Part shown: positions 53,132 through 64,000 of the stretch, piece by piece
Layout of the letters: every line of letters begins with the position of its first letter
Position numbering within the stretch: position 1 is the first letter of the stretch
Source: Apiosordaria backusii
Taxonomy: Eukaryota > Ascomycota > Sordariomycetes > Sordariales > Lasiosphaeriaceae
Length of the DNA stretch: 64,000 nt
Assembly (NCBI GenBank): GCA_030549205.1
Contig: JAUKTV010000003.1
Location: forward strand, 1,984,001 to 2,048,000
Direction: 5' to 3'
Program-made: the position numbers and the translations under genes
Notes under the pieces: generated by a model
Seen by the model: the letters and a program-made list of their open reading frames with translations, nothing else
Told to the model about the DNA's origin: nothing
Databases searched by the model: none

Positions 53132-56100
53132 ATGGAACAGCAAAATAAGCCTCATAGGCAATCCAAGAAGTCAAAGGATAAGAAGAAGCAACATTCAGGC
53201 CGTAAGTTATTGGCTTGTTCGTGGCGATTGTAACCCGCTGTTTGCTAGGTCGCTAATGGTGTCCTGAAGAGCCAAACCCCAAGGCCTTCGCCTTCTCCAA
53301 TCCCGGCAGGCTTGCGAAACAGGCGGCGCGATCCCACGATATCAAAGAGAAGCGTCTTCATGTACCTCAGGTCGACCGCCTTCCCGATGAACCTCCTCCG
53401 CGACTCGTCACCATCGTCGGACCTCCCGGTGTGGGCAAGACGACCCTACTGAAGTCTCTAATCCGCCGATATGCAAAGGAAACAATGTCCGACCCCGTGG
53501 GGCCAATCACGGTCGTCACGTCGAAAAAGCAGAGGTTAACCTTCATTGAATGCCCAAACGAGCTGGAAGCCATGGTCGATATCGCCAAGGTCGCCGACAT
53601 TGTTCTGCTGATGATTGACGGAAACTTTGGATTCGAAATGGAGACAATGGAGTTTCTCAACGTTCTGGCTGCCACAGGTATGCCAGGTAACGTCTTCGGC
53701 ATTCTCACCCATCTCGATCTCTTCCGGAAACCGCAAGCGCTCAAGGATGCCAAAAAGAGACTGAAGCACAGGTTATGGAACGAATTGTACCAAGGCGCCC
53801 ATCTCTTCTATCTCTCGGGTGTCTTGAACGGCCGCTACCCCGATCGCGAAATTCACAACCTCTCCCGTTTCCTTTCCGTCATGAAGAACCCCCGGCCGCT
53901 TGTGTGGAGAAATTCTCACCCTTACACCGTTATCGACAACTACCGCGATATCACTCACCCGACAAAGATCGAAGAGGACGAAAACTGCGACCGGTCAATC
54001 GAGTTGTCTGGCTATCTACGCGGTACCAACTTTGCGGCGGAAGGACAGAGAATACACATTGCTGGTTTGGGCGATTTCACAATAGCCAACATGGAAGCTC
54101 TGCCAGATCCTTGCCCAACCCCCTCGATGGAACAAGCTCTTGCTAAGGCTACTGGAAAGACGGGAAGGAGGCGCTTGGACGAGAAGGATAAGAAGCTGTG
54201 GGCCCCAATGGCTGACCGCAGCGGTCTCAAAATTACCGGCGATCACATCGTTATTACTAGGGAAAATGGCTTCGCTTTCGACAAGGACGCCGAGGGGGTC
54301 GAGCGTGGCGAGGGCGAGCAGCTCATTGTTGACCTGCAAGGAGAGCGGAAACTGCTTGGCTACTCTGACAAGGGTGTCAAGCTGTTTGCCAGCGGACAAG
54401 AGCTGACAAAGGTTCCCGAGGAGGCTGATAGCGGAAGAAAGGCCCGCAGAAAAGCGCGTTTTGCTGCTGGAGATGAGCCCGACGAGGACGAAATTCCGGA
54501 TGACGAGGGCTTCGAAAGCGGCGAAGAGGACGAGGAAGGGTCTGATGCCGAGGAGGACGAGTTTGACGTCTCAAAACTGGGCAAGATGTTCCGAAAGCAG
54601 CAGGATAAGGATCAACCAGAGGACGACCTTGCGTTTGCGGACAGCGACTCTGATCTTGGTTCTCTTTCTGGAGACGAAGACGAGGAGCTGGACTCTGACG
54701 AGGACGAAGAAGACGTAGATATGGAAGACCTCGGCTCTGATGAGGAAGCTGGTGCTCTCAAGTGGAAGGATAGCATGTTTGAGCGGGCGAGTAAACTTCA
54801 CGGGAAAAGGAGACCATTCCGTGCTGTTGATCTTGCCAGATTCATGTACGACACCACTCTCAGCCCCAGGGAAGCCCTTCAGAAATGGAGGTGCGAGGAT
54901 GACGAAGAAGAGGAGGAGGATATCGAGCAGGACGAGGATGACACTTTCTTCAGGAAAACCGGAGAAGATGAAAAGGAGGATCTTACCGAGGACCGATCGA
55001 TACCTCGCTTCGACTACGACGACCTGGCCGCCAAGTGGTCAAGCGAAGACGCTGTTGAGGCTCTCCGGACCAGGTTTGCGACTGCCAACTTGGTAGATGA
55101 AGAAGGTGGGGATGGGGAGGATGATGACTTCTCTGGCCTCGACGAGGAGGATGAAGATGATGAGGGTGATGGCGCTTTTGAGGATCTCGAGACAGGAGAG
55201 ACTCATGGCGGTGAAGGCGACGAAGACGAGGAGGAGGGCGAGAGCGAAGAGCCACCAGAAGCTAGCCTGGAAGCCGAACGCGAAAAGAATGCCCGCCGCA
55301 AGGAAGAACTCAAATTGCGCTTCGAGGAAGAAGATCGCGAGGGTTTCAAGAACGACAAGGCTATCGCTAGGCGAGAGGGTGGTGGTGACGATGAATTCGG
55401 TGAGGACGACTGGTATGACGCGCAAAAAGCTTTACTCCAGAAGCAGCTTGATATCAACAAGGCCGAATTCGAGGAGCTCGACGAGAGACAACGGACGGCC
55501 GTTGAGGGTTTCAAGGCAGGCAAGTATGGCAAGATTGTGCTCGAGGGCGTTCCAGCCGAATTTGTCAAGAACTTCTCAGCCAAGAGGCCCATTATCGTAG
55601 GAGGTCTCTCTGCCACGGAGGACAGATTTGGTTTCGTCCAAGTCAGAATCAAGAAGCACAGATGGCACAAGAGGATCCTCAAGACGGGCGACCCCCTGAT
55701 CTTTTCTCTGGGCTGGAGAAGATTCCAGTCTCTCCCCATCTACTCCATCTCCGACTCACGGACGAGAAACCGCATGCTCAAGTACACCCCAGAGCACATG
55801 CACTGCTTCGGCACCTTCTACGGTCCGTTAATCGCTCCCAACACGAGCTTCACGGCATTCCAATCCTTCTCCTCTTCCAACCCCGGCTTCCGCATTGCGG
55901 CCACCGGCACAGTTTTGTCTGTCGACGAATCGACCGAAATCGTCAAGAAACTCAAACTCACCGGTACACCCTATAAAATTTTCAAAAACACCGCCTTCAT
56001 CAAAGACATGTTCAACACCGCCCTCGAAATTGCCAAGTTCGAAGGCGCCGCTATCAAGACCGTGTCAGGAGTCCGCGGCCAGATCAAGCGCGCCCTCTCC

Positions 56101-56691
56101 AAACCCGACGGTCACTTCCGCGCCACGTTCGAGGACAAGATCCTACTCAGCGACATCGTCTTCCTCCGCGCGTGGTACCCCATCAAGCCCCATCGCTTCT
56201 ACAACCCGGCCACGAACCTCATCGGCTGGCAGTCCATGCGTTCGACGGGCGAAATCCGCAGAGCAGAAGACTTGGCGACCCCCCAGTTGAAAGACAGCCA
56301 ATATCGCAAGATTGAGCGTCAAGAGCGGCACTTCAACCCCCTTCGCGTGCCCAAGAAGTTGGCTGCTGAACTCCCCTTCAAATCGCAGATTGTGCAAACA
56401 AAAAAGCAGAAGAAGGAGACGTACATGCAGAAGCGGGCGGTTGTTGTTTCTGGGGAGGAACGGAAGGCGAGGGATCTTATGCAGAAACTTACTACCATCC
56501 GAAAGGAGCAGGTCGCGAAGAGGAGGGCGAAGAAGGAGGAGAAGAGGCAGGAGTATAGGAAGAAGGTGGCAGATATTGAAGAGAGGCTGGAGAATAGGGA
56601 GAAGAAAGAGAAGCAGGCTTATTGGGAGAGGGAGGGGAAGAAGAGGAGGGCTGGGGATAGTGGTGGTGGGGGTGGTAAGAGGAGGAGGTAG
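53132..56691 (+). CDS. BMS1: ribosome biogenesis GTPase Bms1
   Basis: Bms1 is a nucleolar GTPase of the small-subunit processome, acting with Rcl1 in 18S rRNA maturation. Two exons (53132-53201, 53270-56691) give 1163 residues. The N-terminus is basic (RQSKKSKDKKKQHSG), then FAFSNPGRLAKQAARSHDIK. The GTPase domain has LVTIVGPPGVGKTTLLKSLI (P-loop at ~76-83), FIECPNELEAMVDIAKVAD, and GILTHLDLFRK (NKxD position as THLD, as usual in Bms1/Tsr1). A long acidic middle (about residues 355-560) is followed by the Bms1/Tsr1 C-terminal domain: RPIIVGGLSATEDRFGFVQV, KRILKTGDPLIFSLGWRRFQ, LRAWYPIKPHRFYNPATNLI, and a Lys/Arg tail. The acceptor of its single intron is AAG. Confidence 0.97.
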
Positions 56692-57460
56692 ATATTGCTG
56701 GGTGTAATTTGAGATGGGCGTTATTAAGGGTTAGGACTGGGGATGGTATATATCGTGTCTGCCTTGGATCAGGAAAATTTACTCTACTTGGGAGTCTTCG
56801 TGTTATCATTGACATTGTGAAGAATGATTGATCAATTGCTCTCTATTGAGTTCTGTGTATTGAGGTTCTCAGCTACACTTTCTGCCAGAGCCATAATTCT
56901 ACTACACCCTTACAAGTAGGCCTGAGTACTTGCCAGTCGGTCCAGGGCCTTGCTTACTCATGTTTGACTACTTGTTTAACAAAGCACTATTCACATCGCG
57001 TCGCGAGAAGGTGAACCATAGCGATGAGTTGACGATTACTAAGACAGTAGAATATAGTGGATATTACGTCACCATTTGTCAGTTGCTTAGTTGCTGAATG
57101 AATCCACATTTGACACTTATAAGAAGAGAACAGTGGATATATCTGATCTGAACCGCATCACTGGGTTGACGGGTATATGTAAACCAATGCAGGCCCCTTA
57201 GTCATCCCTCTCCGATTGATTCCAAAGAACCCCTCATCTCATCATCGGTCTTTGGTCTCATGAACCGTTGGGACTAACAGCGACTGATGAATATAAGAAC
57301 GGGTGTATCTCCGCTTTTGAGAGGAACACCATCGCTTTCACCTTTGAGACGAACTACACTTGGACCACTGAATCGGCCTTCATTCTCATCTTCGTTTTCA
57401 CTCTCACCTCCAACGGTTACGCTACCACATAGATACATCTCAACAACTAAACTCACCAAA
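56692..57460. other. intergenic, BMS1 3' flank and reductase promoter
   Basis: Tandem-gene spacer of 0.77 kb with no further feature. Confidence 0.45.
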
Positions 57461-58700
57461 ATGGTACCTCCTCATTTTTCCCCTTATGTATTATCAAAAC
57501 TAACACCCCTCCCAGGCAGCCCAAGACACCCCCTCCGGCAAGCAACAAAAGCCCGACAACGACGACAACGTCATAACCAACTGGGTCAAACCAGGCGACA
57601 AATCCGGCGAGTTCAAACGCCAGCAGTCCACCTTCCGCTCCTTCATCTCCTCCTCCCCGGGTTCTGAATTCCCCCCGGAAACAAACCGCTACCACCTCTA
57701 CGTCAGCTACGCCTGCCCCTGGGCCAACCGGACGCTCATCGCCCGCAAGCTCAAGGGCCTCGAAGACATTGTCAGCTTCAGCGTCGTGCACTGGCACATG
57801 GGCGCCCAAGGCTGGCGGTTCGTAACCGCCGACGAAGCCGCCAATGACGACAGCGTCAAAGGGGAAGGTGTTGTCCCCCATGACGAGGGATTCACGCACT
57901 TGCGGGAACTGTACTTCTCGGTCAACCCAGATTACGAGGGGAGGTTTACAGTCCCAGTATTATGGGACAAGAAGACCAAGCAAATCGTCAACAATGAAAG
58001 TAGTGAGATTTTGAGGATGCTCAACACAGAGGTTTGTCCCCGTACACATGATGAAGAAAAAAAGGGGGGATTAACACCAACGGGAATTAGTTCAACAACC
58101 TCGTCGATGAACCCTACAAATCCCTCGACCTCTATCCCGAGGATCTAAGAAAGCAGATCGACGAAACCCACGAATGGCAATACGACCTCATCAACAACGG
58201 CGTCTACAAATCCGGCTTTGCCACCACCCAAGAAGCCTACGAGCGCAACGTCCGCGCGCTGTTCTCCGCCCTCGACCGGGCAGAAGCTCACCTCGGCCAA
58301 AACCAAGGGCCGTACTGGTTCGGAGACCGCCTCACAGAAGTCGACATTCGGCTTTTTGTTACTATCATCCGGTTCGACGTAAGTTTTCCCATTTCTCTTC
58401 CCGTTCCATACCTATAGGACAAAAGAATGTAGCTAACAGAGGGAACAGCCGGTGTACGTCCAACACTTCAAGTGCAACATCCGCGACATCCGCTCCGGGT
58501 ACCCCGCCATCCACAAGTGGATGAGGAACCTCTACTGGAACATCCCTGCATTTAAAGAAACGACAAACTTTGCGCACATCAAGAACCATTACACGAGGTC
58601 GCACACCAACATCAACCCGCTGTCGATTACGCCTGTGGGGCCGGTGCCGGATATTTTGGGGTTGGGGGAGGAGGTGGCTGCTGTTGGGTTAAGGGGGTGA
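57461..58700 (+). CDS. xi-class GST, S-glutathionyl-hydroquinone reductase
   Basis: Xi-class (Ecm4/Gto-type) glutathione transferases reduce glutathionyl-hydroquinones with a catalytic cysteine. Four exons (57461-57463, 57516-58031, 58091-58378, 58449-58700) total 352 residues. The first exon is only the ATG. Signatures are RYHLYVSYACPWANRTLIAR with the catalytic CPWA cysteine, SFSVVHWHMGAQGWRF, HLRELYFSVNPDYEGRFTVP, VLWDKKTKQIVNNESSEILR, YKSGFATTQEAYERNVRALF, YWFGDRLTEVDIRLFVTIIR and the C-terminal HYTRSHTNINPLSITPVGP. No frame problem is found. The enzyme would fit detoxification of quinones from lignocellulose or own metabolism, which is an inference. Confidence 0.94.
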
Positions 58701-59516
58701 GTTAGTAAGGTACCTACTGTAAGATGGCTGGGGTTGAGGGGGTTGGGTTATATATGGGTTGTTTTTGGACGATAGTGGTTTCCCATCAACCGGAGATATT
58801 AGTAGCATGTTTGGGTGTTTACATAGGATTCATGAGAGAGCGAGCAAAACTAGTGTGATTGTACCCAAGGTATCTTCCTCTTGTACCTGGCCCCCCTTCG
58901 TTTCTACCGTGGTTGACGGCGATGACTCACTTTTGCTGGCTGTGGTAAGGATTTAGTATTTCCGTACTAGCTAGGTAAGAAAAGAAGCTACCAATCTCTA
59001 TACCTAGTAGTGGCTCCTTTCATATTCCGAGCTGAATAGCTTGCTACTGGACTTACTCTTTGCCTTGTTGGCTTTTTTTCTTTCCTCCTTTTTTTTTATT
59101 TTTTGGGCGACTTATGTGAGCGAGATAACGACTGTTCATTGGTAGCATAATTCCATGCAACAAACACCTACCTACACACACATCCTCCCCTTCCTTCATA
59201 CATACATCCATAAACCTGATAACACTTGAATTGATATAATACTTTCCTGTTTCCCATTGTAAATACATACATACACTACCAAAAAACTACCTGGTCAGGG
59301 ATGGGGGGTATTCCTAGTCCTACCTACCTGCTTACGGTACCTACTCCTTTCCTGTCCTTCGCCTTTTCCTTCGCCGTGCTGCCCATTCCATTTTCCTTTT
59401 TGCTTTTCCCATTTGTAAGCAAATTCCATAAAACACAACTTCTAATCGCATAACAAAATTCAACACCAAAACAACTCTTTCTACTTGCCTTTCTCTCTCC
59501 CCCCCCCCCCATCGGA
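58701..59516. other. convergent intergenic
   Basis: 3' flanks with CTACCTACC words near 59165 and 59319-59345, and T-rich runs. No gene is visible. Confidence 0.45.
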
Positions 59517-62500
59517 TCACAGCCTCCCACTAACAACCTCCTTCTCAAAAATCCTCACCCCATAAACATCATAAAACCTCATATCCCCCACCGTCTCAAT
59601 CTTGCTCGCCCTAAACCTATCATCATCACCATCCCCATCCCCATCCTCGTCACTATCATCCTCACTATCATCACTGCTCCCATTCCCCCCAATGGCATCC
59701 ATCCACGCCGACGATGACGATCCACCACCATCCCCCGTTTCAATACTAGGCAAAATCAACCCCGACGCTGAGCTCCCCAGCCCCAAAGTCGGTGATTGCT
59801 TCTTGGCTTTATCCTTCTTCCCCTTTTGCTTGTCCTTTCGCCGAGGCAAGTCCCTCGCACGAATAAGCCTTTCCACTCTGTCGTCGTCATCAATGGAGAT
59901 CCATTCCAGCTTCAAGTGCGGATGGTGAGAGAGGTTGTCAATGAGAAACTTCTTGGTCTCCCTCATGACCCAAACGCACGTGTCTTCGTTGCGGAGCTGG
60001 GCGATGTGCAATGCTCGTAACGAAACAAGGCCGGCGAGCCGCTGCATAAATGTGTGCTATTATTCTTCACGTTAATATGATTTTACTGGGGAAAAAAAAG
60101 AAGAAGGGAAAACATACCATAGTCCTAATACTCATACATGCACTCAGCTCCTCCAACGCCCTCCCCTTTCTGCACAGCAACAGCACTGTCTTCTCGTTCA
60201 AATCCCAGCTCGAATCCGCCAAGTTCTTGATCATCAAGTACTTTAGCGTCGACATGTGCTTCTTTAACACCGACCGCCTAATCTGCTCTATTGTCGTCGG
60301 TGTTCGGGGGGCAAAGGACTCGGGCTTGTACTTGAAGTCCCGCTCGAGCATAAAAAGCTCCTCCACTTCTTCTAGCTCGTGAACAAAGGTCAAAAACGCG
60401 GGGGTGACATTATCTGTAAAAATCTTGCGGAGAGGCAGAGGTGCTTCCTTGTTGAGCTTGGCCATTTGAGCCCAGATTGGCGCTTGAGGCCCGACGTTCA
60501 GCAAGGTCAAACGACTGAGGACTCGCAGGTCAATAGCCCGGTATAAAACGGACGCTTTGACCGGGATGAGGTAGATGGCGAGCGTCTGAAGGGCGAGACC
60601 TCTTGTTGTCCGCAAATAGTCGTTCATCTGCTGGTTTTTGAGCTCGATCGAGTCAACGGCCGGGGCGGACGAGGACGGCTGAGGGATCTGCTTCTCGGCA
60701 TCGTTGATCTCAGCCTCGACCGTCGTGAGCTCCTTGTGAATATCTGCAATGCTTTGGCTGATGGAATACATCTGCTTCTCGGCCTCGGCGACACGGCTGA
60801 CATCGACTGGGGTGTCGCTGGCGCGCATCCGCTCGATATCTTTGGTCAATTCCTTAGCCTGAGTCTCAAAGATATCGACCTTTTCAGCCAGTGTTTTGAA
60901 GTTGGCCTTTTGCGCGGCCAGGTTCGCCATGGCCTTGTTCACGTCTGCCGACACCACGCTGCCACCGGCAGAGGGAGTGGCCAAAGACGTACTGGAGGCA
61001 GACGGGGTGATAGCAGGTTCCTTCGAGGACGAGTCCTTGGCCGGGGTATCTGTGCCATCGAGATTGAGCGTCTCTTCAGGCGCTTCGATATCGATGTCCT
61101 CCGGGGTCACATGCTTGGTCTTTTGCGTTTCCTTCGCTCTGCCTGTTGTGCCCTCGCTGAAGAGGCTTGTAGACTCCGCAGAGGCCTGTGCTGCTGACGA
61201 CGCCCCTGATGAGCCCTCTGCAGGGACCGATACATCTGCTTTTGACGGATTTGACGATGAATTCGAGCTTCCGTTTGTATTTGGCTTATTCGCCTTTTCT
61301 GCCATCTTGCCCTTTGTCTCTTCAATGTACTTCGTAGCAGCAGCCTCAAAGGTCTCAAGAATGTTCTTTTGGGTAGCCTTGAGCTCGCTTGGGTCGCTGT
61401 TATCGTTCAGCTCCTTCACAATCCTCGTCATCACTGTCTTGAAAGCCTGGATGAATTCTGCCGTTCCATTTTCTCCACTTGACTCGCCCTTGGTCTCCTT
61501 CTCCTTCTCTTTCTCTTTCTCTTTCCCCTTGTCTTTTGGCTTCTTTGGTGCCTTTTTCACGACGTAAACCTCGACATCCAAGATTCTACCCAACACAGAC
61601 TCTTGCGCCTTCTTCTCTTCCATAGCCCGGTAAGCTTTCGCAGGGCCACTCATATCGTTCGCCATAGTCGAGTTGCCAGCGGGAGTAGCCTGAAAATCAT
61701 CATCGACATCTGAATCATCCGGATCCGCTTCAGGGGCAGGTTTTCTGGCCTGTGCGGCAAGTTTGTCTGAGAAGGAGAGCTTAAGCTTCGACAGAGTTGC
61801 CGACGAGTTTCTAACACAAGATTTGATCTCTGTAACCATATCGAGCGAGTCTATATCCAACACGGCGAGACTCTTTAGTTTACTGAAGCCGGATAGTGTC
61901 GGTGGCTCTTTCGAAAGGGGTGTTTTCCGTATAGCTTTCGGCCGAGGAGGCTTCGGAAGTGCGGGTGGAGGAGGCGGAGGAACACTGACTGTGACGGTCA
62001 CAGGCACATAGAATCCAGAAGGTGGCGGGGGCATCGTCGAGAAGGGAGGAGGAGGTGGTGGCGGTGGTGGTGGGAGGCTCGAGATGGGAGGTGGTGGCGG
62101 GACGGCTGTAACACCCAACGAGGCTGATGTTGAGCTGGCCGCATTGTATGGAAGGGGCGGAGGCGTCTCATATATAGACGGCCCTTCTTGCAATCGAATA
62201 TGAAGGTGCGCGAGTGTTTTGATACTGTGTAGTTCTTTGTAGAGGGCGCGGCTAAGTTCGACACGGATGTTCCACCTGTAGAGGAGACTGTCAGTATCAA
62301 GTGTGACAGAGTGGAGTTGTATGGCCTGAGCAGAAACAAAGTGATGGAAAACACACCTGAACCTCTCAAGAGCCCTTGCCTTGCGTAGCGTCAGGAGCAA
62401 CAAAGTGTTCATGAACTTTCCGCAGCTGAGATTCGCAAGGTAGGCCTTGTACGCTGTTTCGGCTTTGTGACCGGCGCTGAGAGTGTCAAGAGACAAGTCT

Positions 62501-62808
62501 CGGAGGTGTTGGGCATAGTTGTAGTCGCTTGTCACAAAGGTATCGAGCCCTCCAGCCAGCCCGTCTATGGGCGAGTCGTACTCGGGGTCATCTTCATCTG
62601 GGAAGACAATGTGGAAATTGCGATAGAGTTGGGCGGCAGCGAGTTCTCGACAGTGTCTTGATACGAGGGCAAAGCATATCAGATCGGCCTGGGAGCAGTG
62701 GCGGACAATTTCTTTCTGAACCTCATTAGGCAGGGTCATGAAACAGAGAGGTGGCTTCTCTGTCGCTGGCTGTGGAGGGCCGTCTGGTATGCCCGGAGAC
62801 GAAGCCAT
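59517..62808 (-). CDS. large F-box protein with polyproline and KE-rich regions
   Basis: Three exons (62357-62808, 60118-62275, 59517-60041) give 1044 residues. Near the N-terminus, FMTLPNEVQKEIVRHCSQAD and LVSRHCRELAAAQLYRNFHI match an F-box, suggesting an SCF ubiquitin-ligase receptor. The middle holds formin-like polyproline tracts, (PPP)n from about residue 225 to 275, an alternating KEKEKEKEKE stretch, a Ser/Thr-rich linker and a coiled coil (KTLAEKVDIFETQAKELTKD, AEAEKQMYSISQSIADIHKE). The C-terminal third has leucine-rich-like helices (LALQTLAIYLIPVKASVLYR, IDLRVLSRLTLLNVGPQAP) and an acidic end. This layout is known for conserved fungal F-box proteins; the substrate is unknown. Confidence 0.88.
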
Positions 62809-63734
62809 ATTCGGAGTTATCTCTCAGAGGGACGGGGGCGCAAGCCAAGCGTTTCAGGGCTTATGTTTAAATGGGAGCCTCTTGATCAACGAACGGTGAA
62901 GGAAGACGGGTATCGGAATTGGGATGCAAGATTTTGATTCTGGGAGTCTTTTTTCCTGGCGCCAAAGAAGCAGCCAGCCGTTCGTTGTTGCAGAGGGGTT
63001 CATTATTGAAGTGCGGCAGAGACAGCGGAATCGACAAGTCTGGCCAAGAGCCGGGGGGTGCCTTAGCGGATGTGCAGCAGGACTCTGCAGGTGGGGGACG
63101 CGGGCGGGAGAGGCTTGGGCTGACTATCCCCATAGCGCTCGGGCCATCTCGAATTCCACTGGAACCTTTTAAAGCAAATCCAACATCTGATTTTCTCTTT
63201 CTGTTTGATGGTCTGTGGCACCTGACAGCGTCCAAGCGGTTGTTTGCTGGAGACCCAACGAACCTGGATATATGCAGGGCCCTTGTGCCTATTGCTCACT
63301 GATTTGTTCATGTTTATACAGTGCCGTCTATCCGTCCATCTATGCCCGTATATGCATAGAGATCGGGTCATATCCACCAATCCCTAGGCATCCACGCAGT
63401 AGTCACTGTATGAGATGCTCATTTGGCATGATTTATCAAAGCAAGATTTTGTTTATATCTCATACCCTCCCTCCCTCGGATGATTCTTTGAGGCTATATT
63501 CTCTCTTTCAGTATTTCCTTCATTGAAGTTGCAACCTACCGGTTGGCGCAGTGGTCGATCATGAGGCAAGGTCGATTGGGGCGAATCATTTCCCTTGGCT
63601 TTCAACCGTGGGTTGCAGTTGCATGTGCCACAAGCCAACAACTCAACCGAGCCTTGTAAAGGTCCAACTTTTTCATCCTCCTTTACCACAAACACGGCGC
63701 CAATCGCTGCTTTTCTTTCAATTCTTTAGCGACC
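62809..63734. other. divergent promoter region
   Basis: 0.93 kb between two divergent genes. A tRNA A-box-like GGTTGGCGCAGTGGTCGATC at 63541-63560 has no matching B box or stems. No gene is seen. Confidence 0.45.
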
Positions 63735-64000
63735 ATGGCAGACGTAGAGGAACCGCGCTTTAATACGCTGGCAGAGCGCATTGCAGCTCTCAATGCTCAA
63801 AAGAACTTTAAAGCGCCCCCTTCCACGGCAGGGAAGCGTGCCCCGCCCCCTCCCCCTCCAGTGAGGGCCGCAACGGTACAGACACCACCATCATCACAAC
63901 CGCCGCCAGCTGAAACAAAACCGGCGATGCCTCCTCGCCCAGTGAGGGCTTCCACTGAGAAACTTCCACCTCCGCTTCCTCGTCGGACAACTACCGATAC
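63735..64000 (+). CDS. proline-rich protein, 5' end only
   Basis: An open frame of 88 codons runs off the right edge. It begins MADVEEPRFNTLAERIAALN, a charged amphipathic helix, then alternates proline-rich segments (RAPPPPPPVRA, PPAETKPAMPPRPVRA, EKLPPPLPRR). This pattern resembles the N-terminus of fungal SH3-domain or actin-cytoskeleton adaptor proteins, but no SH3 domain lies inside the window. The start has a good ACCATGG context. Confidence 0.7.
   Translation, partial: MADVEEPRFNTLAERIAALNAQKNFKAPPSTAGKRAPPPPPPVRAATVQTPPSSQPPPAETKPAMPPRPVRASTEKLPPPLPRRTTTD

Noticed and set aside
60896..61567. 223-codon plus-strand open frame
   Set aside because: Antisense of the F-box gene low-complexity region.
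63541..63625. tRNA-like A box GGCGCAGTGG
   Set aside because: No matching acceptor stem, T arm or terminator can be found.

Overview
The window looks like a chromosome segment from a filamentous ascomycete, most likely a Sordariomycete. The genes are eukaryotic, with short introns of about 50-80 nt that follow the GT(A/G)NGT...CTAAC/CTGAC...YAG pattern. The gene set fits this group: a divergent histone H4 variant, a fused Egt1, a Pbi2-type I9 inhibitor and a LaeA-like methyltransferase. I see no transposon, virus, plasmid or CRISPR array. Most genes are housekeeping genes, separated by 0.3-4 kb of gene-free DNA.

Layout. 0-12 kb: SEH1, ALG7, an intron-containing tRNA-Glu(CUC), NCS1 and CDC45, all on the minus strand. 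12-21 kb: a LaeA-like methyltransferase (+), a tRNA-like relic, a JMJD5-like JmjC protein (+) and HSP10 (-) with a heat-shock element upstream. 21-30 kb: a HAL/HRK-type kinase (-), mitochondrial uL11 (-), SVF1 (+) and the H4 variant (+). 30-42 kb: a membrane-anchored GNAT-like protein (-), a 4-kb gene-poor gap, a C2H2 factor (+), ribokinase (+) and a double-GFA-domain protein (-). 45-64 kb: EGT1 (+), a mitochondrial pyruvate/branched-chain dehydrogenase kinase (-), PBI2 (-), BMS1 (+), a xi-class glutathionyl-hydroquinone reductase (+), a large F-box protein (-) and the start of a proline-rich gene that leaves the window (+).

The genes do not form a pathway cluster. Loose functional themes are oxidative stress and thiols (EGT1, SVF1, the reductase, the GFA protein), mitochondria (HSP10, uL11m, the dehydrogenase kinase) and nuclear or chromatin work (SEH1, CDC45, the H4 variant, the JmjC protein, BMS1).

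The strongest unusual signal concerns the sequence itself. Six genes (SEH1, ALG7, CDC45, the JmjC gene, HSP10 and the GNAT-like gene) change reading frame exactly at runs of G or C, and in nearly every case one extra G/C restores a conserved protein and a total length divisible by three. Several of these genes are normally essential, so I read this as under-called G/C homopolymers in the assembly rather than real mutations. The most interesting biology is the H4 variant with a 16-nt exon, the 303-nt GC-AG intron of EGT1, and start codons isolated on 3-nt exons. I did not find a convincing undescribed system.
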